Position numbers and translations under genes: made by a program. The notes below the pieces were generated by a model that saw only the letters and a program-made list of their open reading frames with translations, made no database searches and was not told the origin of the DNA. A stretch of 64,000 nt of DNA from Nocardiopsis_B mangrovi (lineage in GTDB: Bacteria > Actinomycetota > Actinomycetes > Streptosporangiales > Streptosporangiaceae), in NCBI RefSeq assembly GCF_042653925.1, contig NZ_JBHSFQ010000010.1, positions 62,001 through 126,000 of the forward strand. The letters are read 5' to 3'. Positions 1 through 7,273 of this stretch are shown here, in pieces; the first letter of the stretch is position 1, and each line of letters begins with the position of its first letter.

Positions 1-227
1 AAGAAATGAACGAATTGAACTTTGACGACGTCGTCACCGGGACACATTGGGGGAGAACATCACGGCCTGTGAGTGGGGCTAAGTTGCGAGGCCAACGCTC
101 CAAGGCCCCGGCTCTCACGCACTCTCATTCGTCAACCTCAGGTTATGTGCCGGCCAACTTGTGGGCGGCAGCCTGACCTGGACTCCTCAACATATGACAG
201 CCCAAAGGCACCTCGTTACCGTAAATA
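1..227. other. Left-edge non-coding stretch
   Basis: I see no convincing reading frame here. The stretch may hold the 3' flank or promoter of a gene lying left of the window. It is less GC-rich than the surrounding DNA. Confidence 0.4.
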
Positions 228-260
228 GCCCCCGGCCACGGCGGATCCGTGGCCGGGGGC
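228..260 (-). terminator. Hairpin terminator of gpmA
   Basis: A perfect 13-bp inverted repeat (228-240 with 248-260) with a 7-nt loop sits 22 bases beyond the gpmA stop. It is very GC-rich with no strong U tract, as is common for actinobacterial terminators. Confidence 0.75.
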
Positions 261-282
261 GCGAAAGAGCGGGCCGCCGGGG

Positions 283-1029
283 CTACTTCTTGCCCTGGTT
301 CTTGACCGCCTCGATGGCCGCCGCTGCGGCGTCGGGGTCGAGGTAGGTGCCGCCCGGGGTGCGGGGGCGGAAGGCGTCGTCCAGGTCGTAGACGAGCGGG
401 ATGCCCGTGGGGATGTTCAGGCCGGCGATCGTGGCGTCGTCGATGCCGTCAAGGTGCTTGACCAGGGCCCGCAGGGAGTTGCCGTGCGCGGTGACCAGGA
501 CCGTGCGGCCCGCCGCGAGGTCGGGGACGATCGAGTCGTACCAGTAGGGCAGCATCCGCTCGACCACATCGGCCAGGCACTCGGTGCGCGGCATCAGCTC
601 CGGCGGGAGGTCGGCGTAGCGGCGGTCGCCCACCTGGGAGTACGTGTCGTCGTCGGCGATGGGCGGCGGCGGTGTGTCGTAGGAGCGGCGCCAGACCATG
701 AACTGGTCGTCGCCGTACTCCTTGCGGGTCTGCGCCTTGTCCTTGCCCTGGAGCGCCCCGTAGTGGCGCTCGTTGAGGCGCCAGGACCGGTGCACGGGCA
801 GCCAGTGCAGGTCGGCCGCGTTGAGCGCGATGTCGGCGGTGCGGATCGCGCGCCGCAGGACCGACGTGTGGACGATGTCGGGCCGCAGGTCGGCGTCGTG
901 CAGCAGCCGGCCGCCCTTGCGCGCCTCCTCCTCGCCGGTCGTGGAAAGGTCGACGTCCACCCAGCCGGTGAACAGACCTTCGGCGTTCCAGACGCTCTCA
1001 CCGTGTCGCAGTAGAACCAGAGTCCCCAT
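283..1029 (-). CDS. gpmA: 2,3-bisphosphoglycerate-dependent phosphoglycerate mutase
   Basis: A cytoplasmic glycolytic and gluconeogenic enzyme that interconverts 3- and 2-phosphoglycerate. The N-terminus carries the phosphohistidine motif LVLLRHGES, and the second catalytic histidine is in VTAHGNSLRALVKHL. The family motifs GWVDVDLS, RRAIRT and LNERHYGALQGK are all present, and about 248 residues is the normal length for a dPGM. I chose ATG 1029 (MGTLVLLRHG); a GTG at 1038 would add three residues. Its position next to mshA and the YbjN gene is typical of actinobacteria. This is ordinary housekeeping and the assignment is secure. Confidence 0.96.
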   Translation of the reverse strand: MGTLVLLRHGESVWNAEGLFTGWVDVDLSTTGEEEARKGGRLLHDADLRPDIVHTSVLRRAIRTADIALNAADLHWLPVHRSWRLNERHYGALQGKDKAQTRKEYGDDQFMVWRRSYDTPPPPIADDDTYSQVGDRRYADLPPELMPRTECLADVVERMLPYWYDSIVPDLAAGRTVLVTAHGNSLRALVKHLDGIDDATIAGLNIPTGIPLVYDLDDAFRPRTPGGTYLDPDAAAAAIEAVKNQGKK

Positions 1030-1163
1030 GGGGGCCACCCTAGCGAGTCGCCCCGGCCGCCGGGGGATCGGGGGACGAACATTGGTCTATGCCAATACCC
1101 CGGCGCCCGCGCCGTGTGCTCCCCTCCGGTGGCGGCCACCTGACGCGGACACGCCCCCAGTGG

Positions 1164-1784
1164 TCACCCCGGCGATCCCGCGCGGTCGGCGGCCGTCTCG
1201 GGGGCGTGGCCCGGGTCCCGCGGTCCGTCCGCGGCGCCCCCGTCCGCGGCCTCGCCGATCGCGGTTCCCCCGGCCGCCGCGTGCGGGGGGTTCTCCACCA
1301 GGTGCCGGAACGCCTCCAGGTGGCGCAGGCTGTGGCCGCTCTTGCGGCGCCATTCCCATTCGCGGCGGATCGAGGACGCGAAGCCCCGCTCCAGTGCGGG
1401 GTTGAAGTTGTCGTCGGAGTAGGTGAGCGCGCAGCCCAGCAGCCGGTCGACCTCCTCCGGCGTGACCCCGGCCAGCGGCAGCCGGCCCGACAGGTAGACG
1501 TCGCCGGCCTCGTCGGCGCTGAAGGCCATCCCGAACATGTCCCGGTTCTTGCGCATGAGCCAGCGGTAGAACCCGGCGTGGTTCTCGTCGGGACGGCGGC
1601 AGAAGAAGGTGGTCAGCAGCAGGCTGTGCTCGCCCGCTCCCAGCCAGACCACGGTCCTCAGCTTGCGCCGGCCCGGAAGGGTCACCAGGAACGCGTCGGG
1701 GCGGGGCCGCTCGTACTCCAGCTCCGCTTCGGTGACGGCCGCCTCGATCGCGGCGATGGCGTCCGCCCGCGCGTCCGTTGCCAT
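1164..1784 (-). CDS. YbjN-domain protein (type III secretion chaperone-like fold)
   Basis: About 206 residues. The YbjN core runs roughly from residue 10 to 150 and includes a stretch with WLGAGEHSLLL and FYRWLMRKNRDMFG. The C-terminal 45 residues are Ala/Gly/Pro-rich and probably disordered. Proteins of this type sit next to mshA in many actinobacteria; their function is not established. I chose ATG 1784 because GGGAGGGA lies about nine bases upstream. An upstream ATG at 1841 would overlap the mshA stop (ATGA) but has no good ribosome site. Probably co-transcribed with mshA. Confidence 0.8.
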   Translation of the reverse strand: MATDARADAIAAIEAAVTEAELEYERPRPDAFLVTLPGRRKLRTVVWLGAGEHSLLLTTFFCRRPDENHAGFYRWLMRKNRDMFGMAFSADEAGDVYLSGRLPLAGVTPEEVDRLLGCALTYSDDNFNPALERGFASSIRREWEWRRKSGHSLRHLEAFRHLVENPPHAAAGGTAIGEAADGGAADGPRDPGHAPETAADRAGSPG

Positions 1785-1837
1785 GCGCTCGTCCCTCCCG
1801 CTTCCGGCCCGGCCGTCGTTCCCCGGAGCCGTGGTCG

Positions 1838-3160
1838 TCATTGGCCCGCTGCGATCGGCAGCGGTCTCCCCGTCAGCGTCCCACGGTAGACGCCCAGCAG
1901 CCCGTCGACCGTGGCCTCCCAGCTCAGGCCGGCCGCGTGGGCGACGGCGGCGGCGCCCATCCGCGCGCGCCACGCCGGCTCGGCGATGACGCGCTCCAGG
2001 ACCCGCGCGTAGTCCTCGGGGTCGTGGCCGTCGATCAGCACGCCCGAGACGCCGTCGCGCACGGCCGTGGGCAGGCCGCCCACCCGCGCCGCGACCACCG
2101 GGGTGCCGCACGCCTCCGACTCCACCGCCACCAGCCCGAACGACTCCGAGTACGACGGCACGACCGTGGCGGCCGCGGCGCGGTAGTAGTGGGCGAGTTC
2201 GCGCCGCGACCGCGGCGGCTCCATGCGCACGATGTCGGCGATCCCCAGCGACCGCGCCAGCTCGGCCAGGCGCCGCGGCTGGGCGGTGTCGCCGCCCGAC
2301 AGCCCGCCGACGACCGCCACCACCAGCCGGCCGCGCAGGTGGGGCGCGCGCTCCAGCAGCGCGGCGGCGGACCGGAGCAGCACGTCGGGCGCCTTGAGCC
2401 GCTGGACGCGTCCGACGAACAGCAGCAGCGCGGTGTCCTCGGGCAGTCCGATGCGGCGCAGGGCACTCCGGCGGGAGCCGGGGGTGAAGACGTCCAGGTC
2501 CACGCCCGGCGGAACGGTGCTGATCCGGCGCGGGTCGGCGCCGTAGTGCTCCACGAGCTGGGCGGCCTCGACGGCGGTGTTGGCCACCAGGTGGTCGGCG
2601 TGGCCGACGACGTGGTCCTCGCCGCGGATCCGGGAATCCGGCTCGGGGGCGTCGCCGTCGGCCAGGGACAGGTTCTTCACCCGGGCCAGGGTGTGCATCG
2701 ACTGCACCAGAGGGACGCCCCAGCGCTGGGCCGCGGCCAGCCCGGCGCGCCCGGAGAGCCAGTAGTGGCCGTGAACGAGGCCGTAGTGGCCCGGATCGTT
2801 GCGCGCCTCGGCCTGGAGGACGCCGAAGATGAACGGGCACAGGTAGTGGGCGAGCGCGTGTTTGTCGAGCGTCCCGAACGGCCCCGCCGGGATGTGCCGG
2901 ACCGTCACGCCCGGTGTCATCTCGACCACGGGCGGCTGATCGGGCCGCGTGGAGCGGGTGAAGACGTCGCTGGCGACCCCGCGCCGGGCCAGGCGCGTGG
3001 CGACCTCGACCGCGTACACGTTGAGCCCGCCCGCGTCGCCCGTTCCGGGCTGGTCCAGGGGGGAGGTGTGCAGGCTGATCGAGGCGATCCGGCGGGGGAG
3101 GGGTCGGTCCGCGGTGTCCGCGGCGTCCTCCGCGGGCGCGTCCGTGCTGTCCGGCACCAC
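1838..3160 (-). CDS. mshA: D-inositol-3-phosphate glycosyltransferase (mycothiol biosynthesis)
   Basis: A GT4-family glycosyltransferase that joins UDP-GlcNAc to 1D-myo-inositol 3-phosphate, the first step of mycothiol synthesis. Visible features are the N-terminal IASISLHTSPLDQPGTGDAGG acceptor and nucleotide loop, the HGHYWLSG segment, LFVGRVQRLKAPDVLL, and the C-terminal ESFGLVAVESEACGTPVVA motif that holds the donor. A GTG at 3160 has GGAAGGGG about ten bases upstream and is my preferred start; an ATG at 3217 would add 19 residues. This gene is strong evidence for an actinobacterial host, since mycothiol is largely confined to that phylum. Confidence 0.95.
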   Translation of the reverse strand: MVPDSTDAPAEDAADTADRPLPRRIASISLHTSPLDQPGTGDAGGLNVYAVEVATRLARRGVASDVFTRSTRPDQPPVVEMTPGVTVRHIPAGPFGTLDKHALAHYLCPFIFGVLQAEARNDPGHYGLVHGHYWLSGRAGLAAAQRWGVPLVQSMHTLARVKNLSLADGDAPEPDSRIRGEDHVVGHADHLVANTAVEAAQLVEHYGADPRRISTVPPGVDLDVFTPGSRRSALRRIGLPEDTALLLFVGRVQRLKAPDVLLRSAAALLERAPHLRGRLVVAVVGGLSGGDTAQPRRLAELARSLGIADIVRMEPPRSRRELAHYYRAAAATVVPSYSESFGLVAVESEACGTPVVAARVGGLPTAVRDGVSGVLIDGHDPEDYARVLERVIAEPAWRARMGAAAVAHAAGLSWEATVDGLLGVYRGTLTGRPLPIAAGQ

Positions 3161-3326
3161 GTGCTGTCGTCCCCTTCCCGGCGCAGCGCTGCGATCCTGT
3201 CCGCGGCCGACGCGCACCTGCGTTTCTCAACAGCGGTGGCGGCACACAGTGTTCCCATCATGGACTCGCGGTGAGCGCCGCCCGCCTCCGGGGTGGGGGT
3301 CGCGCCCCCCGAGGCCCCGGCACGGG

Positions 3327-3361
3327 CACGCCCGCCCCGTGGTGGTCACGGGGCGGGCGTG
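3327..3361 (-). terminator. Strong hairpin terminator downstream of the esterase gene
   Basis: A perfect 15-bp stem (3327-3341 with 3347-3361) with a 5-nt loop, between the stop of the leftward esterase gene and the start of mshA. It separates the two transcription units. Confidence 0.8.
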
Positions 3362-3384
3362 TGTGCGGCGGACCCGCGGGGCGG

Positions 3385-4386
3385 TCAGTGCTGACCGGCC
3401 GCCGCGTCGGTCCAGCCCTCGGCGAGGAAGTCGACGGATTCGTCGAAGGTCGGCGTCCACGCGTCGAACGTGTGCCCGCCCTCGGGGTACTCCGTGCGGA
3501 CCGGGATGTCGCGCTCCTCCAGCAGCTTCTCGAAGCGCTCGGCCTCGCCGTTGATGCTGCCCTCCTGGAGCGGGGTGTAGTCCTCCTGGCCCTCGACGAG
3601 CATGAACCGGATGTCGCGCGCCTTCGGGTCGTCCAGCAGCTGGTCGGGCGCGTGGGCGTCCGGGTTGTCGCCGAAGGTGCCGCTGGGGTCGTCGACCTTG
3701 AAGTACCCGGCCCAGCTCACCGCCTGGGCGTACAGGTCGGGGTGGCGCAGCGGGATGGCGGCGGCGGCGTAGCCGCCCATGGAGAACCCGCCGATGGCGC
3801 GCAGCGAGCGCGGACGCTCGTTGTCGCCCTCGACCGCATCGACGGCCTTCTCGGTGACGAACGTCTCGATGTTGAACTCGCCGTCGGCCTGGTCGCCCCA
3901 CTCGGTGTCGCGGCCGCCGACCTCCTGGCCGAACGGGGCCGCGATCACGAACTCGACGCCGCTGCGGCACATCTGCTCGTCCATGGCCGGTCCGACGCCG
4001 GCGTCCTTGACGGTCATGTGCGTGGTCGTGGAGCCGTGCAGCAGGTAGAGGACGGGCAGGTCGGCGCTGTCGGGGCCCGGAGGACGGCGCACCCAGACCG
4101 GGCGCTTGCCGTCGGGCGCCCCGGCATCGGGCACCTCGATGATCTCGTCGGTCCCCGGCTCATCGCACACGGCGACGTCCCCCGGGCGGGCGTCCACTGT
4201 GGCCTGGCCGGAGCGCTGGGTGTCGCCGGAGTCGGCGCCGCTCAGGGGCATCGCCGCGGCGGTGTCGGGCTCGGTCGCCGGGTTCCGCCGCTCCTCGCTC
4301 TGCGCGGCGGCGAGCACGCCTGCCGTCGCGACGACGAGAGAGGACGCCACAAGGACGGAGGTTCTGCGAGAGAGTGTCGTGAACAA
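3385..4386 (-). CDS. Secreted alpha/beta-hydrolase esterase (esterase D/antigen 85-like)
   Basis: 333 residues. The N-terminus is a signal peptide: charged MFTTLSRRTS, a hydrophobic stretch, then an AAAQ-type cleavage region. The mature enzyme has the fold start LPVLYLLHGSTTTH, the nucleophile elbow GFSMGGYAA (Ser about 193), an acid region and a late catalytic His in EGGHTFDAW. This is the putative-esterase family that includes S-formylglutathione hydrolase, antigen 85 and feruloyl esterases. The substrate cannot be told from sequence. It is monocistronic, with its own terminator downstream. Confidence 0.85.
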   Translation of the reverse strand: MFTTLSRRTSVLVASSLVVATAGVLAAAQSEERRNPATEPDTAAAMPLSGADSGDTQRSGQATVDARPGDVAVCDEPGTDEIIEVPDAGAPDGKRPVWVRRPPGPDSADLPVLYLLHGSTTTHMTVKDAGVGPAMDEQMCRSGVEFVIAAPFGQEVGGRDTEWGDQADGEFNIETFVTEKAVDAVEGDNERPRSLRAIGGFSMGGYAAAAIPLRHPDLYAQAVSWAGYFKVDDPSGTFGDNPDAHAPDQLLDDPKARDIRFMLVEGQEDYTPLQEGSINGEAERFEKLLEERDIPVRTEYPEGGHTFDAWTPTFDESVDFLAEGWTDAAAGQH

Positions 4387-4401
4387 AGCCGGATCCTAAG
4401 G

Positions 4402-4932
4402 TCAGGACGGGGCTTGCGGTCGGTTTCGGGTGACCGCGCGGTCGAATGCCGCGAATGCCTCCGTGGAGAAGAGTACGAACCTGATTTCACCCACTGTAGT
4501 CGAGGAGGCAAATGCGGTCCGTACTGCGACATCCGCGGCGTGCTGCATAGGCCACCCGTAGGCACCTGCTGAAATGGCCGGGAAAGCGATGGATTGGGCG
4601 CCCAGTTCGTCCGCTATCGCAAGGGACTTTCGGTAACACTCTGCAAGCAGATCGGTCCGATCCTCGGTGGCGCTGTGGACCGGCCCCACCGTGTGGATCA
4701 CCCAGTGTGACGGAAGGTCGCCCGCTGTCGTCGCCACCGCCCCGCCTGTGGGCAGACCTTTGCCGTAGGTCGACGCGCGCAGCCGGCGGCAGGCGGCGAG
4801 GATCTCCGGCCCGCCCTTCCGGTGGACGGCGCCGTCGACCCCCGAGCCGCCCAGCAGCGACGAATTCGCGGCGTTGACGATCACATCGACGCGCTGGTCG
4901 GTGATGTCTCCTTTGATGAGCCGGATTTCCAT
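4402..4932 (-). CDS. Macro-domain ADP-ribose hydrolase (O-acetyl-ADP-ribose deacetylase type)
   Basis: A 176-residue single macro domain. It opens with IRLIKGDITDQRVDVIVNAANSSLLGG, in which the aspartate and the NAAN motif contact adenosine and distal ribose. GSGVDGAVHRKGG and the later AFPAISAGAYGWP loop are the other hallmarks of the YmdB/MacroD class. Such enzymes remove ADP-ribose from acidic residues or deacetylate O-acetyl-ADP-ribose. No toxin or PARP partner is adjacent. It ends 16 bases from the esterase start but is probably a separate unit. Confidence 0.9.
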   Translation of the reverse strand: MEIRLIKGDITDQRVDVIVNAANSSLLGGSGVDGAVHRKGGPEILAACRRLRASTYGKGLPTGGAVATTAGDLPSHWVIHTVGPVHSATEDRTDLLAECYRKSLAIADELGAQSIAFPAISAGAYGWPMQHAADVAVRTAFASSTTVGEIRFVLFSTEAFAAFDRAVTRNRPQAPS

Positions 4933-5115
4933 TCGGGCGCCCTGTTTCCGTGGTGAATTGCCGAATCATCGGCGGGCGGCGCCCGCCCATGAGGTGAATA
5001 TCACTGCTCATTGTGTGGCATGTACCTTTCCGGCGGTGCGGCCGGCGTGGGGCGGTGAATGGATCATCACACTGTGAGATGTGTCAATATCTCAGGGTAA
5101 TCAGGGAGGGGATCC

Positions 5116-5457
5116 ATGTATACGCCCGCCCGGCGGACGTCCGCGAGCCCCGTCAACATCGTCCTCTCCGCCACCGACGCCGGCATGGGTGAAGCGGTCG
5201 TGGTCGTGGGGTTCGTCCGCGACCACCACGTCGCCGGCGGCCGCCTCGCCGCGACTCTCCGGGGGATGGCCGCCGACGGATCGCTACAGCGCCTGGTCGC
5301 CGACTACCGCGAACGGGAGGTGCGCCGGGCCGAGATCCAGGACATCCGCGGCCGCGGCGCCGAAGCCGAGCGCGCCTGCCCCCGCTGCGACGGCGCCGGC
5401 GGGCCCGGCGGCGGCCCGCACTGCTACTTCTGCCGCGGTACGGGATCGGTGTCATAG
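5116..5457 (+). CDS. Small protein with a C-terminal DnaJ-type zinc finger
   Basis: 113 residues. I do not recognise the N-terminal 75 residues, which form a mixed helical region. The last 25 residues contain CPRCDGAG and CYFCRGTG, two CxxCxGxG repeats that would form a single DnaJ-like zinc centre. The ribosome site AGGGAGGGG lies just upstream of the ATG. Divergent from the macro-domain gene and upstream of the BlaI gene. Function unknown; zinc binding is inferred from the motif. Confidence 0.7.
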   Translation: MYTPARRTSASPVNIVLSATDAGMGEAVVVVGFVRDHHVAGGRLAATLRGMAADGSLQRLVADYREREVRRAEIQDIRGRGAEAERACPRCDGAGGPGGGPHCYFCRGTGSVS

Positions 5458-5527
5458 CCCCGGCGGCAATGGATCCGGCTCCGGCGGGGTATGCATGTGA
5501 CGTGCAACAGGGACCCTGCGACGGTGT

Positions 5528-5537
5528 GTAGTACTAC
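5528..5537. promoter_or_regulatory. Palindrome ahead of the BlaI-family gene, candidate operator
   Basis: GTAGTACTAC is a perfect 10-bp palindrome 19 bases before the BlaI start, followed by a second half-like AAGTAGA. BlaI/MecI repressors usually recognise TAC/GTA-rich dyads overlapping their own promoter, so this is a likely autoregulatory site. Confidence 0.5.
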
Positions 5538-5555
5538 GGGAAGTAGACTTGACGC

Positions 5556-5918
5556 ATGAATCGGCTCGGCGACCTTGAACGCGCGGTGATGGAGGTACTG
5601 TGGCAGAGGAACGAGCCGCTGACGGTCCGTGAGGTGGGGCGCGCCCTTTCCGAACGCGACCTTGCGCACACCACCGTCATGACGGTGCTCGATCGACTCG
5701 CCAAGAAGGGGGTCGTCGCCAGGGCGCGCGAAGGACGTGCGTGGCGGTACCGCCCGGCAGCCAGCCGGGAGAACTACGTATCCGAACTGATGTTCGACGC
5801 CCTGGGGCAGACCGGCGACCCTGATGCCGCCTTGGCGGCTTTCGTTCGTTCGATGAGCGGGAATGAAGCCGAAGCGCTTCGCCGCGCACTCGCGGAAATC
5901 GACGAGCCAAGGACGTAG
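5556..5918 (+). CDS. BlaI/MecI/CopY-family winged-helix repressor
   Basis: 120 residues, the normal size. The N-terminal winged helix shows LGDLERAVMEVLWQ, then LTVREVGRAL, the recognition region HTTVMTVLDRLAKKGVV and the wing GRAWRYRPA. The C-terminal part is the dimerisation helix. In the classical system the repressor is cleaved after a BlaR1/MecR1 metalloprotease senses a beta-lactam or another stress. Here it is followed 5 bases later by an M56 peptidase, so the pair is one operon. No beta-lactamase gene is nearby, so the target regulon is unknown. Confidence 0.92.
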   Translation: MNRLGDLERAVMEVLWQRNEPLTVREVGRALSERDLAHTTVMTVLDRLAKKGVVARAREGRAWRYRPAASRENYVSELMFDALGQTGDPDAALAAFVRSMSGNEAEALRRALAEIDEPRT

Positions 5919-5922
5919 CCGT

Positions 5923-6867
5923 ATGGTCAGTGCCGCTCTGCTCACCACGATCGCAGTCGGCTGTTTCATCGCAGCGGCACGACTCCGCAGGGCCCAGTGG
6001 CCCGTGCGCGGCCCCTACGTGGCCGTCATCGCCTGGCAGGCGCTGGGCCTGGCCTGGGGGATCTCGACCATCGGTGCGCTGCTGGCGTTCGGCCTGGCGC
6101 CCTACGGCAAGGGGGTGTTCGGGGGGCTGTTCGCGCTCTACGCCGACGCCCTCGCGCACGACCTCTACCTGTCCGAACTCGCCGGCACCCCCTTCGGCGC
6201 CACCCAGGTCGGGGCCGTCATCGTGGCGTTCGGCCTGACCCTGCTGCTGTTCTCGGGGCTCGTCGCCTCGTTCGTCCAGGTCGTCCGGGTGCGCAGACGC
6301 CACCACGACCTCCTGGGGCTGGTCGCCCGCGACGACCCCCAGGTCCCCGGCGCCCGGGTCCTGGACCACCCCGCCGCCGCGGCCTACTGCCTGCCCGGGG
6401 TGCTGCGCTCGCAGGTCGTCATCAGCGCCGGCGCCCTCGAAGTGCTCGACCGCAGCGAGCTCGCCGCGGTGATCGCCCACGAGCACGCGCACCTGCGCCA
6501 GCGGCACGACCTCGTACTGCTCCCGTTCTCGTCGCTGAAGCGCGCGTTCCCGCGCGTGCGGATGGTCGAGACCTACTACAGCGCGGTCGCCCTGCTGATC
6601 GAGATGTGCGCCGACGACCAGGCGCGCCGGGAGCGCTCCGCCAAGGAGCTCGCCATGGCGCTGCTGCGCTTCGGGGCGAAGGGCACCACGGCCGTCCCCG
6701 CCGGGGCGCTCGCCGTCACGGCCGGCCCGCAGCCCGACGTCGTCACGCGGGTATCGCGCCTGCTCAACCCCACCAAGGAGCTGTCGCTCCCGGAGTCCGC
6801 CGGGGTGCTGCTGTCGGCGCTCACCCTGATGGCCACCACGGTGGCCCTGTGGCACCTGCCGATGTGA
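5923..6867 (+). CDS. BlaR1-type M56 family membrane metallopeptidase
   Basis: 314 residues. Hydrophobic segments near residues 3-18, 34-60 and 95-120 precede a cytosolic zinc peptidase domain with H186-E-H-A-H190 and a downstream E227 in IEMCADDQA. A last hydrophobic segment sits at the C-terminus. It lacks the extracellular penicillin-binding sensor domain of staphylococcal BlaR1, as is usual in actinobacterial homologues. ATG 5923 has AAGGA about ten bases upstream and follows the BlaI stop directly. It probably inactivates the upstream repressor; the signal sensed is unknown. Confidence 0.9.
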   Translation: MVSAALLTTIAVGCFIAAARLRRAQWPVRGPYVAVIAWQALGLAWGISTIGALLAFGLAPYGKGVFGGLFALYADALAHDLYLSELAGTPFGATQVGAVIVAFGLTLLLFSGLVASFVQVVRVRRRHHDLLGLVARDDPQVPGARVLDHPAAAAYCLPGVLRSQVVISAGALEVLDRSELAAVIAHEHAHLRQRHDLVLLPFSSLKRAFPRVRMVETYYSAVALLIEMCADDQARRERSAKELAMALLRFGAKGTTAVPAGALAVTAGPQPDVVTRVSRLLNPTKELSLPESAGVLLSALTLMATTVALWHLPM

Positions 6868-6973
6868 ATCCGGGCCGGGCGGGCACGATTCCGGCTTCCT
6901 GGGCGTTTACTGGGGGAGAGCCGGTGGAATGCCTCCGGCCGACCGTCCGTGACACCAAGGTTCGGAGTTCCTC

Positions 6974-7273
6974 GTGGCCGGTATGTGGCTCGTGTACCAG
7001 ATCATCTACATCGCGATCTTCGTCACGTCCCTCTACGCGTTCATCGAGGCACTGCGCACGCCCGCACCCGCCTACGCGGCCATGGACAAGCAGACCAAGA
7101 AGCTCTGGGTGGGCCTGCTCGGGGTGGCCACCGCGCTCTCCCTGCTCGCGGTCGTCTCCGGAACCGGCATGCTCACGTTCCTCGCGCTGATCGCCGCCCT
7201 CATCTTCATCCTCGACGTCCGTCCCGCCGTGCGCAATGTCGGGCGCTCTGAGGGTCCCTACGGTCCCTGGTAG
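6974..7273 (+). CDS. DUF2516 family small membrane protein
   Basis: 99 residues with three hydrophobic segments (about 5-22, 46-64 and 65-80), including MWLVYQIIYIAIFV and FLALIAALIFILDVRP. This matches the actinobacterial DUF2516 family, whose role is unknown. It starts at GTG 6974. The 3' end overlaps the end of the convergent membrane hydrolase gene by 16 bases. Confidence 0.85.
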   Translation: MAGMWLVYQIIYIAIFVTSLYAFIEALRTPAPAYAAMDKQTKKLWVGLLGVATALSLLAVVSGTGMLTFLALIAALIFILDVRPAVRNVGRSEGPYGPW

